NCBI GenBank assembly: GCA_964581565.1
Contig: CAZOOZ010000002.1
Location: forward strand, 186,001 to 250,000
Length of the DNA: 64,000 nt
Source: UBA1433 sp964581565
GTDB lineage: Bacteria > Bacillota > Clostridia > Eubacteriales > UBA1433
Direction: 5' to 3'
This document shows positions 52,467 through 60,312 of the stretch, one piece after another. The position numbers and the translations under genes are program-made. Under the pieces are notes generated by a model, which was not told the DNA's origin, searched no databases, and saw only the letters and a list, made by a program, of their open reading frames with translations. Every line of letters begins with the position of its first letter. Position 1 is the first letter of the stretch.

Positions 52467-53213
52467 CTACACATCCTTTTTAGGTTTCTCTCTAAACATA
52501 ATATATTGCTGTAACATCGACAGTGCTGTCTGTATGAACCAGTATATTGCAAGTCCTGCCGGGAATGTAAATGAGAAATACCCAATCATGACATACATCG
52601 CATAATTCATAAATTTCATTTGGTTTCTTTGCTGTTGTGACTGTGTTTGGGCCATCATTCTCGTCATAAATATTTGTGATACAATCGATAATATCGGAAA
52701 TATGTACCACCCGTTGTTTGTGCCATTCTTCACGGCTTCAATAATTTGCGGGAACTGTGTAAAAATATTCAGCTTCGTTCCGTCTGCTAAAAAATTCATT
52801 CCATCCGGTGAACCTAAATTTTGTATCCATAAAAAACTCATATTAACGGCATCCATGCCGTTTATAAACACCCATGTGTCCGGCTGTCGCAGTACCATAA
52901 ACAATGCCGCAATAATCGGAAATTGAAGCAAAATAGGCAGGCATCCGCTGAGTGGATTATAATTATATTTTTGATATAGTTTTTGTGTTTCTATATTTAA
53001 TTTTTCTTTGTTATCCGCATATTTTTTCTGAATCTTTTCAAGCTCAGGCTGAATATCCTTCATAATTTTCATAGATTTATTTTGCCTTATCGTAAGAGGG
53101 AGCAATATCACTTTTGCTAAAATAGAAAAAATAACAATTGCCAGTCCATAACTGCCGAGCAGGCTATAAATCGCGTATAAAGCTTTCCCAAATATTTGGT
53201 ATAAAATTGACAT
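52467..53213 (-). CDS. yidC: Membrane protein insertase YidC
   Basis: A 248-aa short-form YidC/SpoIIIJ with five hydrophobic segments. The conserved Arg of the groove is in LPLTIRQNKSMKIM, followed by the charged hairpin and NPLSGCLPILLQFPIIAALF. It inserts membrane proteins with or without Sec. No clear lipobox is seen, unlike Bacillus SpoIIIJ. It is in the rpmH-rnpA-yidD-yidC-jag cluster. Confidence 0.95.
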   Translation of the reverse strand: MSILYQIFGKALYAIYSLLGSYGLAIVIFSILAKVILLPLTIRQNKSMKIMKDIQPELEKIQKKYADNKEKLNIETQKLYQKYNYNPLSGCLPILLQFPIIAALFMVLRQPDTWVFINGMDAVNMSFLWIQNLGSPDGMNFLADGTKLNIFTQFPQIIEAVKNGTNNGWYIFPILSIVSQIFMTRMMAQTQSQQQRNQMKFMNYAMYVMIGYFSFTFPAGLAIYWFIQTALSMLQQYIMFREKPKKDV

Positions 53214-53234
53214 AAATCCTCCGAATTTTATCTA

Positions 53235-53444
53235 TTAAGGCACAGGATCGTATCCGCCTTTAAAAAATGGATTGCATTTTAGTATTCTTTTTACCGATAG
53301 ATACAAACCCTTTATAAACCCATATTTTTCAAATGCCTCAATACTGTAAGATGAACAAGTCGGATAAAATCTGCATCTGGGCGGCAGTCCCGGTGAAATA
53401 TATTTTTGATATCCTTTAATCATTTTAATACATATATATTTCAT
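53235..53444 (-). CDS. yidD: Membrane protein insertion efficiency factor YidD
   Basis: A 69-aa protein with the family signature YQKYISPGLPPRCRFYPTCS containing the paired Cys residues, then YSIEAFEKYG and a C-terminal GGYDPVP. It overlaps rnpA by 4 bp and precedes yidC. It assists insertion of membrane proteins. Confidence 0.95.
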   Translation of the reverse strand: MKYICIKMIKGYQKYISPGLPPRCRFYPTCSSYSIEAFEKYGFIKGLYLSVKRILKCNPFFKGGYDPVP

Positions 53445-53788
53445 AATCTATCATTCTTTTCATAAAGTTCAAATTTTCTCAGCAGTTTTAATACCGATTT
53501 TTCCAAATCGGCAAACGTTACCTGGTGAATTGCTGCTCTGGCTATAATCACAATATCGTATCCGTTTTTGATATTATTTTCATTGATTCTATAAATTTCT
53601 TTTATTCTGCGTCTGGCCTTGTTGCGCATCACGCTGTTACCGACTTTTTTACTCGCCACAATACCCAGCCTTTTGACAGCCAAATCATTTTTCATACAAA
53701 GCATTACCACGCTTCTGCCCGCATAAGAAGGCGCATGATTATAAATTTTTTTAAAACCGCTTTTTTTAAGCATATGAGTATTTTTCAT
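53441..53788 (-). CDS. rnpA: Ribonuclease P protein component
   Basis: A 115-aa basic protein. The RNR signature appears as VMRNKARRRIKEIYR, and the LGIVASKKVGNSV strand precedes it. It binds RNase P RNA to mature tRNAs. It follows rpmH; a hairpin at 53811-53830 lies between them. The start at 53788 has only a weak site, and translation may depend on rpmH coupling or begin at the Met five codons later. Confidence 0.93.
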   Translation of the reverse strand: MKNTHMLKKSGFKKIYNHAPSYAGRSVVMLCMKNDLAVKRLGIVASKKVGNSVMRNKARRRIKEIYRINENNIKNGYDIVIIARAAIHQVTFADLEKSVLKLLRKFELYEKNDRL

Positions 53789-53810
53789 TATTATGCTTAC
53801 ATATCAACAA

Positions 53811-53830
53811 GACCGCCTTTTTAAGCGGTC
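53811..53830 (-). promoter_or_regulatory. Hairpin between rpmH and rnpA
   Basis: GACCGC and GCGGTC pair around an 8-nt loop touching the rpmH stop. There is no T-run after it on the minus strand. It may limit read-through or be a processing site that balances rpmH and rnpA expression. Confidence 0.45.
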
Positions 53831-53964
53831 TATGCAGATAATTTTTTTCTCTGTTTATCTCTTCTTCTGCTTAAAATATTTCTCCCGCTTTTCGAAGCCA
53901 TTCTAATTCGAAAGCCGTGTTTTTTCTTTCTTTTCCTTGTATTGGGCTGAAATGTCATTTTCAT
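53830..53964 (-). CDS. rpmH: 50S ribosomal protein L34
   Basis: A 44-aa, very basic protein beginning MKMTFQPNTRKRKKKHGFRI and ending with KKLSA. Length and sequence are typical of L34. GGAGG lies 9 bp before the ATG. Two strong promoters sit about 55 bp (P1) and 85 bp (P2) upstream. It is the first gene of the minus-strand cluster leaving the origin. Confidence 0.98.
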   Translation of the reverse strand: MKMTFQPNTRKRKKKHGFRIRMASKSGRNILSRRRDKQRKKLSA

Positions 53965-54018
53965 CTGTATTTCCCTCCTCCATCCAAACAGCTTTGCTTT
54001 TTTATACTCAATTCATAT

Positions 54019-54047
54019 ATTATATTATTAGCGCAAAGATGTGTCAA
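54019..54047 (-). promoter_or_regulatory. rpmH promoter P1 (proximal)
   Basis: TTGACA (54047-54042), a 17-bp spacer and TATAAT (54024-54019): both hexamers are perfect consensus on the minus strand. Confidence 0.9.
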
Positions 54048-54048
54048 G

Positions 54049-54077
54049 ATTATATAGTACGAAAAAAAACTTGTCAA
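54049..54077 (-). promoter_or_regulatory. rpmH promoter P2 (distal)
   Basis: TTGACA (54077-54072), a 17-bp spacer and TATAAT (54054-54049). A second perfect-consensus promoter 30 bp upstream of P1. Confidence 0.9.
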
Positions 54078-54195
54078 TAACTATTGTTAAAAACATATTT
54101 TTCCATATTTAAAAAACTTAATTTTTTCTTAATACCCTCTGTAAAATTTAAAAAACTTTTTATTTAAAATTTCGGTGAATAATTTTTATTTTTTA

Positions 54196-54456
54196 TGTTG
54201 ATAACTTATGATTTCTTTGCTATTATTTACCATAGTGATGATTTATAAACAGATAATTTATCCACTTTTCCACAATATGTGGATAAGTTGTTGATAATTC
54301 TTGGTAACGTATGGTCTATTTATTAACATTCAATGATTTTAGCTTTTATTTATTTGATTTTTTGATTGTGAACATTGTGAATAATTAAAGTGAGTACTTT
54401 TATTTACTTTAATATCTATCACCCTGCTCACGGAATGTTTTTCATTGGTATCCACA
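54196..54456. other. oriC: oriC, DnaA-box cluster upstream of dnaA
   Basis: Between rpmH and dnaA lie several DnaA boxes. Perfect TTATNCACA boxes are at 54278-54286 (minus) and 54376-54384 (minus). One-mismatch boxes are at 54258-54266 (TTATCCACT), 54448-54456 (GTATCCACA), and TTATCAACA on the minus strand at 54196-54204 and 54289-54297. The surrounding sequence is very AT-rich. Position between rpmH and dnaA and the switch of gene strand here mark this as the chromosomal origin. Confidence 0.88.
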
Positions 54457-54525
54457 TGAAATTAAGATCGTTTTACACATGTGTATATCTTATTATTAAC
54501 TTATTAACACAAGGAGCATACATCG

Positions 54526-55863
54526 ATGGAAAAAAAAGACGCATTATCAATATGGGAAAAAGTGTTACATAATTTGAAAGGTGAACTCAGGCCCAATATA
54601 TTCGATTCATTTATAAAACCTCTCGTTCCTCTGTCATTGGATAAAAATACTTTAATTCTTCAGGTAGACGAAGATTTTAAGAAAAATATATTAGAGGCCA
54701 GATACATAGTACTCATTTCAAATACATTAAAATATACAACAGATGGAGAATATTATAAAGTGGAATTCATTCTGGAATCCGATGCGTCTTTATATATCAA
54801 CTCACCTGTCAGCCAGGTAGATAATCCGTCTTACACACCCAATCTTATAGACCGCTATACATTTGATACTTTTGTTGTAGGCAGCAGCAATCATTTTGCT
54901 TATGCCGCATCTCTTGCGGTATCTGAAACACCCGCAAAAAAATACAACCCTCTCTTTATTTATGGAGGTGTGGGACTTGGAAAAACACATCTTATGCATG
55001 CAATAGGAAATTATATTCATAAAAGAAAACCTAAGATGAAAATCCTGTATATTTCCTCCGAACAATTTATGAATGAGTTTATTTACGCGCTTCAAAAAAA
55101 GACAAACATTTCTTTTAGAAATAAATACAGAACCGTAGATGTGCTCCTTATTGACGATATCCAGTTTATCGGGGGCGGAGAAAGCACACAAGAGGAATTT
55201 TTCCACACTTTTTGTGCTCTTCAGGCCGACAACAAACAAATCGTCATTTCGAGTGATAAACCGCCCAAAGAAATACCCAGACTTGAGGAAAGACTTCGTT
55301 CACGATTTGAGCAAGGGTTGATATGTGATATTCAGGCTCCGGATTTTGAAACGCGTGTTGCGATCCTGCGAAGAAAATCTGAAAGAGAAGATATACAAAT
55401 CGATAAAGAAGTCATCGATTTTATAGCTTCCAATATCCAGTCAAACATTCGTGAACTTGAAGGAGTGCTTCTTAAAGTAAAAGCCATAAGCGAGCTCACA
55501 CAGCAGGCTATTACGCTGGATCTGGTTAAAAATGAAATTAAAGACATCACTTCTATGAACAACAAAAAAATCACTGTAGACAGCATAAAAACCGTTGTAA
55601 GCAGCTATTTTAATGTAAGCGTAGAGGATTTATCTTCAAAGCAACGAACAAAACTGGTTGCCTATCCAAGGCAGGTTGCGATGTATCTTACACGCATTTT
55701 GACTGATCATTCCACAAAACAAATCGGTGCGGAATTTGGAAACAGAGATCACACAACTGTACTTTATGCATGTGAAAAAATAAAAGATGATGCCGCAAAA
55801 AATCATATTTTAAATAATGATATTGAAAAAATAATCAAAGAGATAAGAAATTTTCAACATTAA
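54526..55863 (+). CDS. dnaA: Chromosomal replication initiator DnaA
   Basis: A 445-aa initiator with all four domains. The AAA+ core has Walker A GGVGLGKTHLMHAIG near residue 150 and Walker B VLLIDDIQFIGG. The C-terminal DNA-binding domain carries the signature NRDHTTVLYACEKI. AAGGAG lies 10 bp before the ATG. The flanking DnaA boxes suggest self-regulation. Confidence 0.98.
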   Translation: MEKKDALSIWEKVLHNLKGELRPNIFDSFIKPLVPLSLDKNTLILQVDEDFKKNILEARYIVLISNTLKYTTDGEYYKVEFILESDASLYINSPVSQVDNPSYTPNLIDRYTFDTFVVGSSNHFAYAASLAVSETPAKKYNPLFIYGGVGLGKTHLMHAIGNYIHKRKPKMKILYISSEQFMNEFIYALQKKTNISFRNKYRTVDVLLIDDIQFIGGGESTQEEFFHTFCALQADNKQIVISSDKPPKEIPRLEERLRSRFEQGLICDIQAPDFETRVAILRRKSEREDIQIDKEVIDFIASNIQSNIRELEGVLLKVKAISELTQQAITLDLVKNEIKDITSMNNKKITVDSIKTVVSSYFNVSVEDLSSKQRTKLVAYPRQVAMYLTRILTDHSTKQIGAEFGNRDHTTVLYACEKIKDDAAKNHILNNDIEKIIKEIRNFQH

Positions 55864-55943
55864 AAAGATGTCCATTTCTTATAAACAATTTGTTCACTTT
55901 AATTTAAACTTGAATAAAGGTATTTTTTAAGTTAAAATTTTAC

Positions 55944-56010
55944 TTATCAACAATACTAACAGCTCTACTACTACTACTAACAATATTTTATAAATATTTA
56001 TAAAAAAAGG
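55944..56010. other. Origin unwinding element: DnaA box, DnaA-trios and AT-rich tract
   Basis: Between dnaA and dnaN, TTATCAACA (55944-55952) is followed after 12 bp by five exact CTA triplets (55965-55979) and then an AT-rich stretch. The other strand read 3' to 5' is GAT repeated five times, the DnaA-trio of the Bacillus-type basal unwinding system. With the cluster before dnaA this makes a bipartite origin. Confidence 0.75.
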
Positions 56011-56018
56011 TGATACGT

Positions 56019-57122
56019 ATGAAATTTATTACAAACAGAACAGACCTTCTCATAGCACTTAGTTATGTATCTAAAGCAGTACTCAGCAAAAGTACAAATC
56101 CTATATTGGAAGGAATTTATTTTTGTATTGAAGATAATTATCTTACGCTTTATGCCACAGATTTGGAAATGAGTGTATATACAAAAATTGCGGTAACAGA
56201 CAGTGAAAACGGAAGTGTTGTCATACCAAGCAGGATACTCACAGAAATCATACGTAAATTACCGGCAGAGCAAATAATGATTCATTCCGAAGATGAAAAT
56301 AAAATAAAAATTCTTTCGGGTGAATCACAAATTACGATTTTAACATATAGCGCCGAAAATTATCCTTCACTTACGGCTGCCGTATCCAACGGTTATATTA
56401 CTATAGAAAATGAAAAATTGAAAAGATGTATAAAAGAAACCATCTTTGCAGCAGCAAGTGAAGAGCAAATGCCTGTTCTTACAGGTCTTCTGATGGAAAT
56501 AACGCATGATAGTTTTCAGCTGACGGCACTGGATGGATACAGAATGGCGATTCGAAAAGAAGACATCAATTCAGATACAAAAATATCTTGTATTATTCCG
56601 GCTAGAGTTTTAAACGAAATGTATAAAATTCTAAATATTGAAAATGTAAAGGAAGTTTATATAAAATACCATGAAAACAAAGTGCATTTTAAAATAAACA
56701 ACACGATTTTAATATCCAATTTAATAGACGGTAATTTTATAAAATATAAAGATATTATTCCGCAAAACAGTAATCTGGTAGCAAAAGTCAATGCAACAGA
56801 TTTATTATATGCGTGCGAGAGAGCAAGCCTGGTTGCACGCGAGGGTAAAAACAATCTGATTAAATTTCATATTCAGCAAGGTAAATTCAATATCCTTTCA
56901 AGAAGCGATATAGGGAGTGCGGATGAAGTCATAGAAAGTGAAATCGATGGAGAGGATATAAAGATTTCATTTAATTCCAAATATTTTATTGATGTACTCA
57001 AAAACATTTCCGAAGAAAACATCGTTATGTATTTTATTGATAATTTAAGTCCGTGTGTTCTTAAAGCAATCGATAATGACAAAATGCTCCATGTTATTCT
57101 TCCTGTTCGTTACAAAGACTAA
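56019..57122 (+). CDS. dnaN: DNA polymerase III beta subunit (sliding clamp)
   Basis: A 367-aa clamp protein of the usual three repeated domains, starting MKFITNRTDLLIALSYVSKA. Typical segments are LTALDGYRMAIRKE near residue 170 and the C-terminal VLKAIDNDKMLHVILPVRYKD region. The start at 56019 follows GGTGATACG; the GTG at 56010 is inside that site. It is followed by a terminator that overlaps the recF promoter. Confidence 0.97.
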   Translation: MKFITNRTDLLIALSYVSKAVLSKSTNPILEGIYFCIEDNYLTLYATDLEMSVYTKIAVTDSENGSVVIPSRILTEIIRKLPAEQIMIHSEDENKIKILSGESQITILTYSAENYPSLTAAVSNGYITIENEKLKRCIKETIFAAASEEQMPVLTGLLMEITHDSFQLTALDGYRMAIRKEDINSDTKISCIIPARVLNEMYKILNIENVKEVYIKYHENKVHFKINNTILISNLIDGNFIKYKDIIPQNSNLVAKVNATDLLYACERASLVAREGKNNLIKFHIQQGKFNILSRSDIGSADEVIESEIDGEDIKISFNSKYFIDVLKNISEENIVMYFIDNLSPCVLKAIDNDKMLHVILPVRYKD

Positions 57123-57146
57123 AAAAGTATACATAAAATATAAAAA

Positions 57147-57180
57147 AAACAGTACTGTCAAAATTTGATAAGTACTGTTT
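57147..57180 (+). terminator. Terminator after dnaN
   Basis: AAACAGTACT and AGTACTGTTT are perfect 10-bp arms with a 14-nt loop, followed by more T residues. The -35 element of the recF promoter lies inside the loop. Confidence 0.75.
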
Positions 57181-57193
57181 TTTGTGTTATAAT
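57165..57193 (+). promoter_or_regulatory. Promoter of recF-gyrB-gyrA
   Basis: TTGATA (57165-57170), a 17-bp spacer and TATAAT (57188-57193). It lies within and just after the dnaN terminator. Confidence 0.8.
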
Positions 57194-57254
57194 AATACTG
57201 TTATGGAGATTTTTATTTTACTGCGAATTGCTATGTGAAATATATGGAGAAGTA

Positions 57255-58361
57255 ATGTATATAAATAATATTTTCATTAAAAATTTCAGGAATCTGGATA
57301 ACGTTCAAATTTATTTTAATGAAAATTATACAATTCTTTTTGGGAAAAATGCGCAGGGAAAAACCAATATCATTGAGAGTGTTTATTATTTATTGAATGC
57401 AAAGTCCCACCGGGAGCCTTCTTTTATTCATTTAATCAATTATGAAAAAGAATTCAGTATATTGAAAGGGACGATTATAAAAGAGTCTCTGACAAACAAA
57501 ATAGAAATCAAACTTGATAAAAATAATAAAAAAAGTATTCATTTTGACGGAAATGCCATCACTGCATCTGAGCTTTATGATGAATATTTCGCTGTTATTT
57601 TCTCTCCGGATGATTTACGGCTCATAAAAGACGGCCCTGACAGGAGAAGAAGATATATCGATTCAACTATGTCTAAAATTGACAAAAATTATAAAAAAGC
57701 TTTGAGCGAATACGACAGGATCCTTCGCCACAGAAATATGATTTTAAGAAAGTATAAAACAGCTGAAAATGATGTCATTGATGTCTTTGACCAGCAGCTT
57801 TGTACGATCGGATCATATATCATTAAGAAGAGATTAAAACATTTGAGCGACATCGAAAAAATTGCGCAAAAAATGCACTATGACATTTCCGATGGAAATG
57901 AAAAGCTCACAATCAACTATCAAAGCAGCGTTATTTCGTCGCTTGATCAAACAGAAAATATAAATTTCATTTATGAAAATAAATTAAAAGAAACTTTTGC
58001 TCAGGATATCAAAAAATCGACAACGTCAACGGGTCCGCATACGGATGATATCTGTCTTTTTTTAAACGGAAAATATGCAAAAAAATTTGCGTCTCAGGGG
58101 CAGCAAAAAACCGCAGCAATTGCTTTAAAATTGAGTGAAATAGAAATTTATAAAAATTATTCAAATCAATATCCTGTTGTGCTGCTGGATGATGTTTTCG
58201 GTGAGCTTGACAAAAAAAGGCAGCAAAGTTTGCTTGATAGATTAAATGGAATGCAAGTTATCATCACATCAACAAATGATAATATAAAAAATTTTTTAAA
58301 TAAAAAGTCCTATTCATTATTTGAAATTATCAACGGTAAAGTTTTTGCCATCCAAGAGTAA
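57255..58361 (+). CDS. recF: DNA replication and repair protein RecF
   Basis: A 368-aa SMC-like ATPase. Walker A is FGKNAQGKTNIIESVY, the signature region TSTGPHTDDI, and Walker B VVLLDDVFGELDKKR. It loads RecA at gaps. The start at 57255 (MYINNIFIKNF) has GGAG; a longer TTG-start frame overlaps the promoter and is rejected. The small S4-domain gene that often lies between dnaN and recF is absent. Confidence 0.96.
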   Translation: MYINNIFIKNFRNLDNVQIYFNENYTILFGKNAQGKTNIIESVYYLLNAKSHREPSFIHLINYEKEFSILKGTIIKESLTNKIEIKLDKNNKKSIHFDGNAITASELYDEYFAVIFSPDDLRLIKDGPDRRRRYIDSTMSKIDKNYKKALSEYDRILRHRNMILRKYKTAENDVIDVFDQQLCTIGSYIIKKRLKHLSDIEKIAQKMHYDISDGNEKLTINYQSSVISSLDQTENINFIYENKLKETFAQDIKKSTTSTGPHTDDICLFLNGKYAKKFASQGQQKTAAIALKLSEIEIYKNYSNQYPVVLLDDVFGELDKKRQQSLLDRLNGMQVIITSTNDNIKNFLNKKSYSLFEIINGKVFAIQE

Positions 58362-58379
58362 ACAGAAGGAGAAAAATAT

Positions 58380-60293
58380 ATGCCACATAAAAACAACACA
58401 GAATATGGTGCAGAGCAAATACAAATATTAGAAGGTCTTGAAGCTGTTCGAAAAAGGCCGGGAATGTATATAGGTAGTACCGGGAAAGACGGACTGCATC
58501 ATTTGGTCTATGAAGTAGTCGACAACAGTGTTGATGAATTCGTAGCCGGTTTCGGCAGAAATATTTATGTAAGTATCCTTGAAGATAATGTCATCCGCGT
58601 AACGGATGAAGGAAGAGGTATCCCCACTGATATTCATCCGAAAACCAAAAAAAGCGGTGTGGAAGTGGCCCTTACAATGCTGCATGCGGGGGGGAAATTT
58701 AATAACCAAACCTATAAAGTCTCGGGCGGTTTGCATGGAGTGGGAGTGTCGGTCGTCAATGCACTCAGTGAATGGCTTGTTGTGCAGGTGGCACAAAAAT
58801 CAACGGTTCACCAGCAAAGATATGAACGCGGAAAACCTGCCGGTGAGCTTGAAATGGTGGGAAAAACAAATAAAACAGGCACGACTATTACATTCAAGCC
58901 CGACTATAAAATATTCAGCGAACTTATTTTTAAATATGAAACACTAGAGAGACGACTTCGTGAACTCGCATTTTTAAATAAAGGACTTTGTATTTTTCTT
59001 AAAGATGAAATCACAGGAAAAGAAAATAAATTTCATTTCGAAGGCGGGCTCAAATCATTTATAGAGTATATCAACAAGAATAAAGAGCCGATTCATGCGG
59101 ATATCATTTATTTTGACAAAAAAATCGATGATTTTACCATTGAGCTTGCCATGCAGTATACCAATAACTATACGCTTGATAACGATATTTACACGTATGC
59201 CAATAATATCAAAACAACAGAAGGCGGCATGCATTTAAATGGATTTAAAACGGCTTTAACCCGTACGATAAATTCTTACGCAAGGAAGTATAAATATCTC
59301 AAAGATAACGAAAATAACTTGTCTGGAGAGGATATCAGGGAAGGGCTTACGGCTGTGCTCAGCATCAAAATGCCAAACCCGGAATTTGAAGGGCAGACAA
59401 AAACAAAACTGGGCTCTCCCGCTGCCAGAGGAATTTGTGATACAACAGTGGGTGAATTTGTCGGAGCTTACTTAGAAGAGCATCCGGCAACCGCGAAAAT
59501 CATTTTAGACAAAGCGATCATGTCTTCCCGGGCAAGAGAAGCGGCACGCAAAGCAAAAGAAACCGTGCGAAGAAAAAATGCGCTCGAAAGCACTACGCTT
59601 CCGGGAAAACTTGCGGACTGCAGAGAGAGAAACCCTGAACTCAGCGAACTTTACATCGTGGAAGGAGATAGTGCGGGCGGCAGCGCCAAACAGGGAAGGG
59701 ATTCAAAAATCCAAGCTATCCTTCCGCTGCGAGGAAAGATATTAAATGTTGAAAAATCCCGTCTTGACAAAATTATCAGTACAGAGCAAATCGTCTCATT
59801 GGTTACGGCAATCGGCACAGGGATTCATGAAGAATTTGATATCGATAAAGCCAGATATCATAAAATCATCATCATGACGGATGCCGATGTAGACGGAGCG
59901 CATATCCGCACGCTTCTGCTCACATTTTTTTATCGTTATACAAGGCAAATCATAGACAACGGCTACTTATATATAGCACAGCCTCCGCTTTATAAAATCC
60001 AAAAAGGAAAACAAATCGATTACGCATACACGGATAAACAAATGGAAAGCAAACTGGCGGAAATCGGTAAAACAGGAATCAATCTTCAAAGATATAAAGG
60101 TCTCGGGGAAATGAATCCGGAGCAGCTTTGGGAGACGACGATGAACCCTGTAAACCGCACACTGCTGCGCGTGAGCATTGAAGATGCCATGCAGGCAGAT
60201 GAAATCTTCAGCATTTTAATGGGGGATAAAGTCCAGCCAAGAAAAGAATTTATAGAAGTAAACGCAAAAGAAGTGAAAAATCTTGATATTTAA
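58380..60293 (+). CDS. gyrB: DNA gyrase subunit B
   Basis: A 637-aa GyrB without the long insert of enterobacterial forms. GHKL ATPase motifs are VYEVVDNSVDE and VTDEGRGIPTD and GGLHGVGVSVVNAL. The TOPRIM region holds EGDSAGGSAKQGRD and the DADVDGAHI metal site. AGAAGGAG precedes the ATG, and gyrA follows after 19 bp. Together they introduce negative supercoils. Confidence 0.98.
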   Translation: MPHKNNTEYGAEQIQILEGLEAVRKRPGMYIGSTGKDGLHHLVYEVVDNSVDEFVAGFGRNIYVSILEDNVIRVTDEGRGIPTDIHPKTKKSGVEVALTMLHAGGKFNNQTYKVSGGLHGVGVSVVNALSEWLVVQVAQKSTVHQQRYERGKPAGELEMVGKTNKTGTTITFKPDYKIFSELIFKYETLERRLRELAFLNKGLCIFLKDEITGKENKFHFEGGLKSFIEYINKNKEPIHADIIYFDKKIDDFTIELAMQYTNNYTLDNDIYTYANNIKTTEGGMHLNGFKTALTRTINSYARKYKYLKDNENNLSGEDIREGLTAVLSIKMPNPEFEGQTKTKLGSPAARGICDTTVGEFVGAYLEEHPATAKIILDKAIMSSRAREAARKAKETVRRKNALESTTLPGKLADCRERNPELSELYIVEGDSAGGSAKQGRDSKIQAILPLRGKILNVEKSRLDKIISTEQIVSLVTAIGTGIHEEFDIDKARYHKIIIMTDADVDGAHIRTLLLTFFYRYTRQIIDNGYLYIAQPPLYKIQKGKQIDYAYTDKQMESKLAEIGKTGINLQRYKGLGEMNPEQLWETTMNPVNRTLLRVSIEDAMQADEIFSILMGDKVQPRKEFIEVNAKEVKNLDI

Positions 60294-60312
60294 GATTTTG
60301 TGGGAGTAATAT

